64,000 nt of DNA from Enhygromyxa salina. GTDB taxonomy: Bacteria > Myxococcota_A > Polyangia > Nannocystales > Nannocystaceae. A program made the translations under genes and the position numbers. The DNA lies in assembly GCF_002994635.1 (NCBI RefSeq), contig NZ_PVNL01000048.1, forward strand, positions 1-64,000, written 5' to 3'. Under the pieces are notes generated by a model, which did no database searches, was not told the origin of the DNA, and worked only from the letters and a program-made list of their open reading frames with translations. The stretch's first letter is position 1, and each line of letters begins with the position of its first letter. Shown here piece after piece: positions 9,409 through 18,415 of the stretch.

Positions 9409-10272
9409 ATGGTCCGCACGATCCTCACGCATCCAGGTGGCGCCCACAAAGATGACCTCCTGGCCGTCTGCGTGCTCATCGCCAAGCACGGCGCTCCGGT
9501 CGTCCGCCGCGATCCCACCCCCGCAGAGCTCGACGACCCCAGCGTCGCGATCATCGACGTCGGCGGCGTTCACGATCCCGCGCGGATGAACTTCGACCAC
9601 CACCACTTCCCGCGCGAGCACGCCCCGACCTGCGCGCTGAGCCTGGTCCTGGATCACCTGGGCATCTACCAGGACGCGCTGCACTTTTGTGACTGGCTCG
9701 AGCCGGCCGAGTGGTTCGACTCGCGCGGGCCCAACAAGACCGCGAAGTGGCTGGGCGTCCCCCGCAAGGCGATCTCACAGCTCAACTCGCCGATCGACAT
9801 CACGCTGCTGCGGCGCTTCGCCAGGACGACGCAGCTCGCCGCTGGAGATCCGCTCTACGAGTTCATGCGCTACGTCGGCCAGGACTTGCTCGAGTACCTG
9901 CGCGTCGCCCGAGAGCGGATCGAGTTCGCGGAAGCGCACGCGCAGCGCTGGTCGATCCCGCGCGGCGACGAGCTCGTCGAGGCGATGTTCTTGCCGCGCA
10001 CGGACCCGGCGTCCGATGAGCCCAGCATCGCCGTCGGTAACTACATTCGCGCGGCCGGGCTCGAGCAGACCATCGCCGCGATCGTCTATCCCGATCGGCG
10101 TGGCCCGGGCTACGGGATCGGCCGCTACGAAGATCATCCCAAGCTCGACTTCTCGCGGATCGAGGGCCAGCCAGACGTGCACTTCGCCCACAAGAGCGGG
10201 TTCATGTGCAAGACCTCGGCGACGGATCCAGCGCGGCTGCGCGAGCTGATCCTCGCCAGCTGGCTCGAGTAG
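9409..10272 (+). CDS. MYG1 (UPF0160) family DHH-like phosphoesterase/exonuclease
   Basis: The 287-residue product matches the MYG1 family of the DHH phosphoesterase superfamily. HPGGAHKDDLLAV near residue 8 corresponds to the metal-binding HxxxxxDD motif. VAIIDVGG and NFDHHHF (residues 46-66) supply the other Asp and DHH-type His residues. The C-terminal half contains VHFAHKSGFMCKT, typical of the family. Eukaryotic MYG1 is a 3'-5' RNA exonuclease of nucleus and mitochondria; the bacterial role is not established, so hydrolysis of a nucleic acid or nucleotide is the best inference. It starts 24 bases after aspartokinase and may share its transcript; TATGGG 9 bases upstream could also be an own weak -10. 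A hairpin follows the stop. Confidence 0.8.
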   Translation: MVRTILTHPGGAHKDDLLAVCVLIAKHGAPVVRRDPTPAELDDPSVAIIDVGGVHDPARMNFDHHHFPREHAPTCALSLVLDHLGIYQDALHFCDWLEPAEWFDSRGPNKTAKWLGVPRKAISQLNSPIDITLLRRFARTTQLAAGDPLYEFMRYVGQDLLEYLRVARERIEFAEAHAQRWSIPRGDELVEAMFLPRTDPASDEPSIAVGNYIRAAGLEQTIAAIVYPDRRGPGYGIGRYEDHPKLDFSRIEGQPDVHFAHKSGFMCKTSATDPARLRELILASWLE

Positions 10273-10278
10273 GCCGCC

Positions 10279-10302
10279 CGAGCGCGCGCGGTTGTGCGCT
10301 CG
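10279..10302 (+). terminator. Hairpin after MYG1-family gene
   Basis: CGAGCGC (10279-10285) pairs with GCGCTCG (10296-10302), a 7-bp stem extended inward by G-U and C-G pairs. It begins 6 bases after the stop of the MYG1-family gene; no U-tract follows. Confidence 0.45.
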
Positions 10303-10355
10303 ATCAACAAATCATCTTGCGACTCACAACCGAGGTGGGCCACGATTGGTCAGAT

Positions 10356-11000
10356 ATGCGGTTGGCCAAACATGACGCAAGCAAGTGGATTGGCGTGATG
10401 TGTGGCTTGGCCATCGCCGCGTGTGACCCGGTCGCGGTCGACCCCGAGCCCCGCGCTGCCGAGCACGACGGCGCGACCACGCCAGCTGCGGCCGCGCCCC
10501 GGCTTCAGCAAGCTCCGGTGATTGGCGGCGAGCTGGTCGTCCGCGAGATCCAGTGGCCGAGCGCGAGTGAGGTCGACGCCGAGCTTCGCGATCGGCTCCC
10601 GCGCGACGCCCTCGATCGAGTCGACGCCGCGCCGCTGCCGGTCTTGATCCCGCCCGACCCGCTCGACGACATCGTGGTCGTCACCGGTGAGCACTGGTAC
10701 AGCTTTCGTGGCGACCGCGACGGCATCACGATCGTCGTGCAGGGCAGCGGTCTCGCGCGGGTGTTTCCGGGCATGCGTGGGGCGACCGGCGAGCAGCTCG
10801 TGCGCGGTCGCCCAGCCTTCGTCTCGGTCAACGAGGGCATCCGCCACGCCGCGTGGATCGAGCATGGCGTCGCCTACTCGGTCGAGATCGAGTGCGCGGA
10901 CCAACAGGCCCCGCAGTGCGCCGACTCGGCCGCGATCACGCAGTTGGCTGAGCAGCTCGAGCTCGTCGGCGGCGTCGCGCTCACGGAGGCAGCACGATGA
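10356..11000 (+). CDS. Lipoprotein of unknown function upstream of M23 peptidase
   Basis: The 214-residue product starts with a lipoprotein signal ending in LAIAAC (Cys at about residue 20), then an Ala/Pro-rich linker. The body (about residues 55-214) alternates short strands with acidic loops, including VVVTGEHWYSFRGDRDGI and GIRHAAWIEHGVAYSVEIEC, and could be a small beta-rich domain; I do not recognise the family. Its stop overlaps the ATG of the peptidase gene by 4 bases (ATGA), so the two are almost certainly made together, and it may be an accessory or anchor for that enzyme. The ATG at 10356 was chosen because it directly precedes the n-region of the signal; earlier in-frame codons give no signal peptide. 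Confidence 0.65.
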   Translation: MRLAKHDASKWIGVMCGLAIAACDPVAVDPEPRAAEHDGATTPAAAAPRLQQAPVIGGELVVREIQWPSASEVDAELRDRLPRDALDRVDAAPLPVLIPPDPLDDIVVVTGEHWYSFRGDRDGITIVVQGSGLARVFPGMRGATGEQLVRGRPAFVSVNEGIRHAAWIEHGVAYSVEIECADQQAPQCADSAAITQLAEQLELVGGVALTEAAR

Positions 11001-12694
11001 GCACCCTTCGCATCCCCCCGCTCGTGGCCCCGATCGCCGCGCTCACCATCGGTCTGCTCGCGGTCAACGCCGACGCCGCCGAGCCCTTCACCTACGATCC
11101 GCCCGGGCAGCTGATCCCCGGCTCCGGCACGGGCTTGGCCACGGATCAAGTCTACGCCCCCGACATGGTGTTTCCGCTGCAGGACCGGGGATTCGCCAAC
11201 TCGCAGGTCTACCGCTACGGCGGCTATCTGGGCCCGGCCGGGAGCCAGTGCCACGCGAGCAACTACGACTACCCGTGGCAAGACAACTACTGCGAGACCC
11301 GCCAGTGGGCGATGCCGCTGTGTCCGTCCGGGCAGGGCCACCAGGGCCAGGACATTCGGCCGGAGACCTGCACCGACCAGGCCTACTGGACCGTGGCCAC
11401 CGACAACGCCACCGTCACCAACATCGGCTCGTACTCGGTCTACATCACCGACGCCAGCGGGCGCCGCTACGACTACCTGCACGGCCGCGGCCAGGTGGTG
11501 GGCAACGGCCAGGCCGTCGCCCAGGGCGCGCAGATCAACCGGGTGTCCAACAACATGGGCAACACGCCCACGTCGATCCACCTGCACTTCAACATCCGCC
11601 AGGACGTCGGTGGCTACGGGGTGGTCTACGTCTCGCCCTACAATTCCCTGATCAAGGCTTACGAGGAGAAGTTCGGGCTCACCAACATCGCGCCCACGGG
11701 CTACCTCGACGCCGCCACCTGTCAGCAGATCAGCGGCTGGGCGCAGGACCCCGACGACCCCGAGAGCCCCGTGTCCGTGCACGTGTACTTCAACGGGCCC
11801 GCGGGCGATCCGAACGCGGTCGGCGTGGCGCTCTCGGCCAACGAGTACCGCGAGGATCTGTGCGGGGCGATCGGCTCGTGCGACCACGCGTACAGCCTGG
11901 GAATTCCCATGAGCCTGCGCGACGCCCAGCCGCACCCGGTCCACGCCTACGGGATCGACAGCGAGGGCGGCGAGAACGCTCAGCTGACCGGCAGCCCCAA
12001 GACCATCACCTGCGGGGGCCCGCCGCTGCCCGACGGCGTGCGCCGCCACGTGTCGAGCCCCGAGATCCTGGCCGCCTGGGCGTTCTCCCCGTTCTGGCAC
12101 CAGCTCACCCTCGATGACGCCACGCTCGGGTCGATCCCGACCTGGGATCCGATCGAGCCGACGCCGCTCATGATCCGCGCCGACGACCAGAGCCCCGAGG
12201 TCTGGATCCTCGACGGGATCGGCAAGCGCCACGTCCCCAGCCCCGAGGTCGCCGAAAACTGGAGCCTGGATCTGGGCACCGTGGAGACCCTGCCCGCGGC
12301 CGAGGTCGCCGCGATCCCAACCGGGACGCCGCTGTGGGACCGGCCGTTCTTGCTCAAAGGCACCGGGCCCGAGGTGTACCTGCTCGATGATCGGCAGTGC
12401 TATCCGGGCGACGACGACCCCGAGTGCGCCGACGGGGGTGACACGGGCGCGGGCGAGACCTCGGGCGGCGGCGAGGGCTCGGGTGGCGACGGCGAGGGCT
12501 CGGACGGCGACGGCCCCGGCGACGAGAGCGGGGGCGACTCCGGCTCGGATGACGACGGCCTGCCACCCGGGTACGGGTTTGATCGGGCGGACGACGGCTG
12601 CGGCTGCACGACCGACGGCTCGAACAGGTCGAACGGGGCGTGGGGGCTTTCGTTGCTCGGGCTCATCGCGCTCCGCCGACGGCGGCGCGAATGA
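10997..12694 (+). CDS. Secreted M23-type metallopeptidase with MYXO-CTERM-like tail
   Basis: The 565-residue product has a Sec signal (cleavage after VNADAA, near residue 28), then a peptidase M23 (lysostaphin-like) domain. HQGQD places His115 and Asp119, and HLH places His195 and His197, giving the zinc HxxxD...HxH set for cutting peptidoglycan cross-bridges or small peptides. Residues about 230-330 form a second beta-rich domain (a VHVYFNGPAG strand). A Gly/Asp/Glu/Ser-rich linker at about 480-535 leads to a tail with GCGC, a hydrophobic helix and RRRRR at the end. This is the layout of MYXO-CTERM sorting tails, so the protein is probably processed and kept on the cell surface. It is co-translated with the lipoprotein before it and may serve in predation or wall turnover. 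Confidence 0.8.
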   Translation: MSTLRIPPLVAPIAALTIGLLAVNADAAEPFTYDPPGQLIPGSGTGLATDQVYAPDMVFPLQDRGFANSQVYRYGGYLGPAGSQCHASNYDYPWQDNYCETRQWAMPLCPSGQGHQGQDIRPETCTDQAYWTVATDNATVTNIGSYSVYITDASGRRYDYLHGRGQVVGNGQAVAQGAQINRVSNNMGNTPTSIHLHFNIRQDVGGYGVVYVSPYNSLIKAYEEKFGLTNIAPTGYLDAATCQQISGWAQDPDDPESPVSVHVYFNGPAGDPNAVGVALSANEYREDLCGAIGSCDHAYSLGIPMSLRDAQPHPVHAYGIDSEGGENAQLTGSPKTITCGGPPLPDGVRRHVSSPEILAAWAFSPFWHQLTLDDATLGSIPTWDPIEPTPLMIRADDQSPEVWILDGIGKRHVPSPEVAENWSLDLGTVETLPAAEVAAIPTGTPLWDRPFLLKGTGPEVYLLDDRQCYPGDDDPECADGGDTGAGETSGGGEGSGGDGEGSDGDGPGDESGGDSGSDDDGLPPGYGFDRADDGCGCTTDGSNRSNGAWGLSLLGLIALRRRRRE

Positions 12695-12712
12695 GTCGAC
12701 GAGCCGCCCGCC

Positions 12713-14632
12713 TCAGCCCCCGAGCACGCGCTGCGTGAACGCGTTGAGGAACTTCCCCCCGGGATCCTGGGCCGCCCGGACCGCCTGAAACTGCACAAAC
12801 CGATCACCGTGGATCTCCAGCATGTCCTGGGCGCTCACGTTGGTCTTCTTGCCCAGGTGCGGCTGCCCCTCGTGCTCGCGCATGATCTCTTCAGCCTTGG
12901 CGAACACCCGCTCGTGGTCCTGCGACAGCGGCGTCGCTAGCTCGATATAGGCGCTGCGCCGCCCAGCCCCTGGCCCGATCAGCGACTGGGAGCGATCAGG
13001 CGTGAACCGGACCTCGACGACCGAGAAGAACTCTTCCACGCTGAGCAGCGCCAAGATCTGCGCGAGGCAGCTCTGGTAGCGCTCAAAGGGCACGCCAAAC
13101 TCGATCTCGTCGTGGCGGTAGAACAGCTTGCGACCAAACCCCCGACTGCCGGGCATGACCAGGGTCGAGTCCGGGGCGACCAGGTCCGAGAGCCACGCGT
13201 CCTCGTCGATATCGGCGATCCGCTTGGCGAGGCCAGGCACGAACGCGCTGACCGCAAAGTCCGACAGCTCATTGCGGGTCTTGAGCTTCTCCCACTTTGG
13301 GGTCAGCGGCGCGCTCGTGCGATTCCACTGGTGCACGCGGACGGCCTCGGCCTCGTCGGCCCCGCCAATGTAATAAAAGCTGATGTGATCATTGGCGCGC
13401 AGCAGCCCGTCGATGCTGGACTCGGCGTGGGCGCGATCGACCATCTGCGTGACCTTCTCGAGGTGGAAGGCGTCGACGAGCTGCAGCTCGACCTCGCTCA
13501 CGACCCCGCAGGTGCCGATCGCTCCGATCGCCGCGTGAAACAGCGGGTCGCCGGGGCGCACCGTCTGGGCCACGCCGTCGGCCGCGATCACGCGTAGCGA
13601 CAAGATCTGCTCCGACAAGAACCCCGCGTCGCGACCGGTGCCGTGCAGATCCGTGGCGACCAGGCCACCGAGGCTCTGGCTGTCGGTCGAGCCCAGCACG
13701 GGCAAGCCCAAGCTCGCCTCCCACAGCGCCTTGTTGAGGTCCCGCAGACGGATCCCAGCCTGGACCCGCGCGATCTTGCGATTGGGATCGATGTCGAGGA
13801 TCCGCCCGTAAGCGTCGAGCGAGATCATGTGGCCCGGACACAGCGGGCCGTCGTTGAAGCTGTGCCCGCCGCCCACGACCCGCAGCTCGGGCGCCTTTGC
13901 GATCGCGCCGCACAGCTCGTCCTCGTTGCTGGGGCACAGGTACGCGGCCGGCCGGGCCCGGTAGTTCGCCGTCCAGTTGGTCCACTCGCCGTGCTCGTAG
14001 TGGCCCTCGTGCTCGGCGTCGCCGGTTGCGAGGTACAGCCCGCCGTGCACGAGGTCGAACAGCTTGGTCGAGACCCGCGCGCCGACCCGCGACAGGAACC
14101 CCTGAACCCCGCGGGTCGAGCGGGTGTAGTCGACGAGCGCGTTGGCCAGCTCCTCGAGCTTGGCCACGCGCAAGATCGCGACGACGCTCTCATCTCGCCA
14201 GCGCGGCTCGACGCGCTCGAGCTTGTCGATCTGATCACACAGGGCGGCGAGCTGCTCATCGCGGACAAAGCCCTGCTCTCGGCGAGCGCTGTCCGCCACG
14301 ACCAGCGCGCGGCTCATGTCACGCGCGAGCACGACCAGCTTGGGGCGCTCGCGGTGGTCGGCCAGCCCGGGGACGGCCGCGAGTAACCCCTCGAAGATCG
14401 CGGTGGCCTGCTCGGGCTGATCGCACAAGCTGATCATCGCCCATGGACGTCGGGCCGTGGATGCCAGCCAAAATCGCAGGTCGCTGACGTCGAGCTCGGC
14501 GACCCCACCGGTGGTCGCCGCCACCGCCGGTGCGTCGAGGTGCCAGCCCTCGAGGCGCTCGTCGATCGCCAGCTGTTCGTCAGGGCTCAGGGCCGCGTAG
14601 GCCGGATGGTGTCGCAGTTGCTCTCGCTTCAT
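12713..14632 (-). CDS. FAD-linked oxidase of the aldonolactone-oxidase family with extra N-terminal domain
   Basis: The 639-residue product carries a PCMH-type FAD-binding domain from about residue 225 (AYLCPSNEDEL, then RVVGGGHSFND, GIRLRDLNKAL and LGSTDSQSLGGLVATDLHGTG). A C-terminal substrate domain of the D-arabinono-1,4-lactone/L-gulonolactone oxidase type follows (VEVRFTPD near 545 and the final FNAFTQRVLGG). Such enzymes oxidise sugar lactones or alditols with oxygen, producing hydrogen peroxide. Residues 1 to about 215 are an additional helical domain not usual in the family; it includes WLASTARRPWAMISLCDQ and is not recognised. There is no signal peptide. It is convergent with the M23 gene (18 bases between stops) and divergent from the DJ-1-like gene. 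Confidence 0.8.
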   Translation of the reverse strand: MKREQLRHHPAYAALSPDEQLAIDERLEGWHLDAPAVAATTGGVAELDVSDLRFWLASTARRPWAMISLCDQPEQATAIFEGLLAAVPGLADHRERPKLVVLARDMSRALVVADSARREQGFVRDEQLAALCDQIDKLERVEPRWRDESVVAILRVAKLEELANALVDYTRSTRGVQGFLSRVGARVSTKLFDLVHGGLYLATGDAEHEGHYEHGEWTNWTANYRARPAAYLCPSNEDELCGAIAKAPELRVVGGGHSFNDGPLCPGHMISLDAYGRILDIDPNRKIARVQAGIRLRDLNKALWEASLGLPVLGSTDSQSLGGLVATDLHGTGRDAGFLSEQILSLRVIAADGVAQTVRPGDPLFHAAIGAIGTCGVVSEVELQLVDAFHLEKVTQMVDRAHAESSIDGLLRANDHISFYYIGGADEAEAVRVHQWNRTSAPLTPKWEKLKTRNELSDFAVSAFVPGLAKRIADIDEDAWLSDLVAPDSTLVMPGSRGFGRKLFYRHDEIEFGVPFERYQSCLAQILALLSVEEFFSVVEVRFTPDRSQSLIGPGAGRRSAYIELATPLSQDHERVFAKAEEIMREHEGQPHLGKKTNVSAQDMLEIHGDRFVQFQAVRAAQDPGGKFLNAFTQRVLGG

Positions 14633-14704
14633 GCCCGTCCTGCGATGCTATCGCAGCTCACAAAGCTGCGGGGCCGGAGCCGAACGATCGCCGCGATGCC
14701 CTGC

Positions 14705-14710
14705 TACGAT
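14705..14710 (+). promoter_or_regulatory. Candidate -10 element (TACGAT) for DJ-1-like gene
   Basis: TACGAT ends 7 bases before the GTG start at 14718, again placing a transcription start on or next to the start codon. No Shine-Dalgarno is visible, which supports a leaderless message. Confidence 0.35.
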
Positions 14711-14717
14711 CGGGTCG

Positions 14718-15479
14718 GTGCGAATTCTGTTCCCCCTGCCCTCCCGCGACTTCGACCCGACCGAGTCGTCAGTCCCCTGGCGCGCGCTGGTCGACGCCGG
14801 CCACGAGGTCGTGTTCGCCACCCCCGACGGCCAGCCCGCGGCCGCCGATCCCAGGATCGTGACCGGTCGCGGGTTCGCGCTGTGGCGACCGTTCCTGCGC
14901 GCGGTCCCCCACGCTCGCACCGTCTACACGCAGATGGCCACCGGCGACGCGTTCCAACACCCGCTGACCTACGACCAGCTCGATCCCGACGCGTTCGACG
15001 GCGTGGTCCTGACCGGCGGCCACGCGCCCAACATGAAGCCGTACCTCGAGTCCTCGCAGGTCCAGGCGCTGGTCGCCCAGCACATGATCGAAGACAAGCC
15101 CGTCGGCGCGCTGTGTCATGGCGTATTGGTGGTCGCGCGCGCGCGCGATCCCGAGACTGGGCGCTCGGTCCTGCACGGCCGCAAGACGACGGCGCTGACC
15201 AGCATCCAAGAGCGCATGGCCTGGGCGATGACCGGGCTGTGGCTGGGCTCCTACTACCGCACCTACACGCAGACCGTCCAAGCGGAGGTCACGCAGGCGC
15301 TGGCCTCGGCAGACGACTTCGAGACCGGGCCGTTCTTGGTCCGCCGCGAGGGCCCCGAGCGACGCGACTACGGGTTCACGCTCCGCGATCGCAACTATCT
15401 GTCAGCCCGCTACTACACGGACGCCTACAAGTTCGCGGATGACTTTGTCGCGCTAGTTGCCGAGCATGCCGGGGACTGA
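14718..15479 (+). CDS. DJ-1/PfpI-family (class I glutamine-amidotransferase-like) protein
   Basis: The 253-residue product has the flavodoxin-like DJ-1/PfpI fold: RILFPLPS at the start, VVFATPDGQP near residue 35, GVVLTGGHAP near 100, and the nucleophile elbow GALCHGV with Cys133 followed by His134. Members act as deglycases/glyoxalases, chaperones or amidohydrolases; the particular activity cannot be told. It is longer than the 170-190-residue PfpI core because of inserts between residues 60 and 90 and in the C-terminal third. GTG at 14718 is chosen because it starts the first beta strand directly; upstream in-frame sequence is Arg/Cys-rich and unlike the family. It is divergent from the flavoprotein gene and convergent with the vWA lipoprotein gene. 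Confidence 0.8.
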   Translation: MRILFPLPSRDFDPTESSVPWRALVDAGHEVVFATPDGQPAAADPRIVTGRGFALWRPFLRAVPHARTVYTQMATGDAFQHPLTYDQLDPDAFDGVVLTGGHAPNMKPYLESSQVQALVAQHMIEDKPVGALCHGVLVVARARDPETGRSVLHGRKTTALTSIQERMAWAMTGLWLGSYYRTYTQTVQAEVTQALASADDFETGPFLVRREGPERRDYGFTLRDRNYLSARYYTDAYKFADDFVALVAEHAGD

Positions 15480-15494
15480 CGTCGTGAAGCTCGA

Positions 15495-16532
15495 CTAGCC
15501 GATCGGCACGAAATTCTCGCAGGCCTCGCTGATCACCGACACCGACTCGAGGAAGAACGGGCTGTAGTCAGGCTCGCAGATCGACGCGCGGCTGCTGTTC
15601 TCGAACAGCTGCAAGAACTCGCTCATGCGTGGCGAGGGGACCGACTCGACCCCGCACAGCGGCATGCCGAGGTCCCCATCTGGCAGCAACCCCAGGACCA
15701 CGACCGCCTCGGGTTGCCCGCCCTTGGCCGCGACCACGGCGTCGTACCACTCGCCGGGCTCGCCGAGCGAGTGCTCGTCGGGCTCGTCGGTGATGATCGT
15801 GACCACCAAGATCGCGTCGTCACGCACGAAGCCGTCGTTGCACTCGCCGGGATCGACGAGCTCGGGGCTGACCGCGCGGACCAGCGCGCCCATTGGCCGC
15901 TCGGTGTCGCTGCCGTCGACGCCGACCTTGGCCACGCACGAGAACGCCGAGAGCAGATCCGGCTCGCCGGCCTGCACGTAGCGGCTGTCGCCAGCCAGCG
16001 CGCAGTCCTGGTTGCTGGCGGCCTCGCCCATCGGCGCGATCACGCCGCCGCCCAAGGTGATGTCGCACAGGGTTGGCGGCGGCGTCTGGCAGTCGAACTC
16101 CGGCGCACCCGGGCAGCTGTTCAAGGTCATGCAGGCGTTGGCGCAGTCGGTCCCACCCCACTGGCCGTCGCTGTCGACGACCATCACGTGCCAGTCGTCG
16201 GCCGCGACGTTGTCCATCATGGCCGCGACCAGACCCGGGAAGCTCGCGATCAAGTTGGCCTGGTTGTCGGCCATCGAGCCCGACGAGTCGATCACGAACA
16301 GGAAGTCGATCTTCTCGCAGCCGCTCTGCGCCGCCGTGGGCACGTCCATGTCGCCCTGCAGATCGAGCTTGGCGCCGGTCGTGGACTCGTCGGTGTCGAC
16401 GCCCACGCCCGTGTCCTCTTCGGTGCCGATCCCGTTCTCCGCCCCCGAGGTCTCGCTCGGGGTGCCCCCGCAGCCGCCCACGAGCACGGCGCCCAGGACA
16501 TAGCCATAGACACGGCCAGTCAACCGACTCAC
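15495..16532 (-). CDS. vWA-domain lipoprotein
   Basis: The 345-residue product starts with a lipoprotein signal ending in VLVGGC (Cys near residue 20) and an acidic Thr/Glu/Asp linker. A von Willebrand factor A domain from about residue 75 begins with FLFVIDSSGSM, the DxSxS metal-ion-dependent adhesion site, and contains ILVVTIITDEPD, the second metal loop. Such domains bind a protein or surface ligand through a divalent cation. Many Cys residues suggest disulfide bonds. The GTG start is set by GGAGGTG four bases upstream. It overlaps the stop of the preceding MYXO-CTERM protein gene by 4 bases, so the two are a translationally coupled pair and their products may act together on the cell surface. 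Confidence 0.85.
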   Translation of the reverse strand: MSRLTGRVYGYVLGAVLVGGCGGTPSETSGAENGIGTEEDTGVGVDTDESTTGAKLDLQGDMDVPTAAQSGCEKIDFLFVIDSSGSMADNQANLIASFPGLVAAMMDNVAADDWHVMVVDSDGQWGGTDCANACMTLNSCPGAPEFDCQTPPPTLCDITLGGGVIAPMGEAASNQDCALAGDSRYVQAGEPDLLSAFSCVAKVGVDGSDTERPMGALVRAVSPELVDPGECNDGFVRDDAILVVTIITDEPDEHSLGEPGEWYDAVVAAKGGQPEAVVVLGLLPDGDLGMPLCGVESVPSPRMSEFLQLFENSSRASICEPDYSPFFLESVSVISEACENFVPIG

Positions 16533-18415
16533 GAGACACCTCCGCGGCGGCGCAGCAGACCCAAGCCGAGACCCGCGCCGAGCAGCCAGCCCAGCGGCGC
16601 AGGGTGTGTTGGCGGCGCGTCGGTGCGACAGCTGCACCCATCGCCGCCGGCCTCGGCCGCCCCGCTCCCGTCGCCCGTGCCCGCGTCGCCCGTGCCATCG
16701 TCGGCGGTCCCGCCCTGGTCACCGCCGTCACCGCCCGTCTCACCGGCCGAGCTGCCGCCATCGCCATCGCCCGCGGGATCACCATCACCATCTCCGGCGT
16801 CCCCGTCCGCGTCCCCATCTCCGTCACCGTCACCGTCACCTGGCGGCTCGTCACCGTAGAGCGTCTGGGCGACGTTGGAGGGCAGCGTGAAGTCGTTGAG
16901 CCCCACCCGATAGTCGAGCGCGGCGCTGCTGTCGTACAGCCCGTAGTCTGACAGCTCGATCTTGAAGCTGCGGTCACCGATCTCGTCGGCGCCAAGGTTG
17001 CCGAGCTCCCAGACGACCTCATCGCCGACCAAGGTGCCGCCGTCGGTCGCGGACACGAAGGTCGTGTTCGGCGGCAGCTGAGCGCGGAGCATCGCGTCGA
17101 GGGCCGTGGCCGCGCTCGCGTTGACGTAGGTGACGTCGACCTCGACGTCGGGGACCGGCGTGAACGCTGGCGCCGCGGTCGCGATGTTGAGGCTGGGAAG
17201 CCCGTCGACCGTCGCGCACGGGGCCTCGAACAGGGAATTGAGGAACAGCCGCGTCCCCTGCGTGTCGGCGTTGGCCGAGATCGGGAGAGCGGTGCTGTAC
17301 TCGTGGCCGCCGAGGTAGCTGATCTTGCCGAGTGATCCGCACTCGGGCTCGCTCGGGGGGCAGGTCCCGTCGAGGTAGCCGGTCATCCACACGTCTTCGA
17401 CCCCAACCGGTGTGCCCTCACCCGTGATCATCGTGATCCCGCCGGCCAGGTACTCGTCGCCGGGCGGCAGCGTATAAGAAGGTTCGCTGCCGCCAACGGT
17501 CTCGAACGGCCCGTCGAGCTGCGCGTAGGGTGAGCTGAAATTGAAGTGCTCGACGGCGTCGGGCCGGTCGCCAATGTCGAACCCGTGGGGGGTCAAGAAG
17601 AACCCGTGCGGGTCGAGGTTCTCGAACGCGTTGACGGCCTGACACTCGGCGAAGAAGTGGACCGGGTTGTTGAGGTACTCGCGGACCTCGGCGACGACCT
17701 CGGGGTCATCCTCGGCCGCGCCGACGCCCCAGTGCATCGACATCAGCTGACAGTAGACCGGGTCGCCGTCCTCATCGAACAGCGAGCCGTCGCGGTGGTT
17801 GGCTTCGGTTGGGCCGCTGAGCTCCTCGACATCGAGCATGTCGGGGCTGCTGTCGGGCCACGAGAGATCGCCAGTCGAGTCGGGGATCCCGGCGGCCGCC
17901 ATGTAGCCCCGCGCGATCTTTTGGTTGCCGTCGGCGATCATCGCGATGGTGGGGGCCACCACCAGGTAGTGGCCGACGTCGGCCTCGAACGCGGCCGTCG
18001 TCTCGTGCACGGCCACGTTGGGATTGGCCTGCTGCCAGGCCATGATGATCGGCAGCGCCGCCGCGGCGTCGCTCGAGTCGATGATCCACGGACCGCCGCG
18101 GTAGTCGTGGATCGGGACCGGCTCTCCGCTGGCGACGTCCGTGGCCGAGGCGCTGAAGTCCGCCCCGTCTTGCAGCTTGTCTGGGTTGATCGCCCAGCGG
18201 ACCGGGACGTCGTTGCTGAGCAGCTCGTAGACCAGGCCATAGGCACGCAGCATGCCCATGTCCTGGTAGTCCGTGTCCATGGGGATGATCAGCGTCCCCG
18301 CGTCGAACTGATCCTTGTCGGCGTCGCCACCAGCGCGGGCCTCCGGGGACATGACCAACAGACCCGCGAGCCCCGCCGCCCACGCCCACCCCTTGGTTTC
18401 TGCCGCTATCATCAT
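16529..18415 (-). CDS. Secreted protein with Gly-Asp linker and MYXO-CTERM-like tail
   Basis: The 628-residue product has a Sec signal (cleavage near PEARA, about residue 28). A large N-terminal domain (about 35-430) begins TLIIPMDTDYQDMG and contains HDYRGGPWIID and DPHGFFLTPHGFDIGD. A beta-sandwich segment of the DUF11/CARDB type follows (VDVTYVNASAATALD, about 440-520). Next is a Gly-Asp repeat linker (GDGDGDGDGDADGD and similar, about 530-590), and last a GDGCSC motif, hydrophobic helix and LLRRR tail. The tail fits MYXO-CTERM anchoring to the cell envelope. I do not recognise the N-terminal domain. It is the first gene of the pair with the vWA lipoprotein; an AT-rich region lies directly upstream. 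Confidence 0.75.
   Translation of the reverse strand: MMIAAETKGWAWAAGLAGLLVMSPEARAGGDADKDQFDAGTLIIPMDTDYQDMGMLRAYGLVYELLSNDVPVRWAINPDKLQDGADFSASATDVASGEPVPIHDYRGGPWIIDSSDAAAALPIIMAWQQANPNVAVHETTAAFEADVGHYLVVAPTIAMIADGNQKIARGYMAAAGIPDSTGDLSWPDSSPDMLDVEELSGPTEANHRDGSLFDEDGDPVYCQLMSMHWGVGAAEDDPEVVAEVREYLNNPVHFFAECQAVNAFENLDPHGFFLTPHGFDIGDRPDAVEHFNFSSPYAQLDGPFETVGGSEPSYTLPPGDEYLAGGITMITGEGTPVGVEDVWMTGYLDGTCPPSEPECGSLGKISYLGGHEYSTALPISANADTQGTRLFLNSLFEAPCATVDGLPSLNIATAAPAFTPVPDVEVDVTYVNASAATALDAMLRAQLPPNTTFVSATDGGTLVGDEVVWELGNLGADEIGDRSFKIELSDYGLYDSSAALDYRVGLNDFTLPSNVAQTLYGDEPPGDGDGDGDGDADGDAGDGDGDPAGDGDGGSSAGETGGDGGDQGGTADDGTGDAGTGDGSGAAEAGGDGCSCRTDAPPTHPAPLGWLLGAGLGLGLLRRRGGVS
16537..16543 (-). 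promoter_or_regulatory. Shine-Dalgarno that fixes the vWA lipoprotein start
   Basis: Read leftward, GGAGGTG lies 4 bases before the GTG at 16532. It is inside the end of the upstream gene and rejects a start 35 codons earlier in the same frame. Confidence 0.7.
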
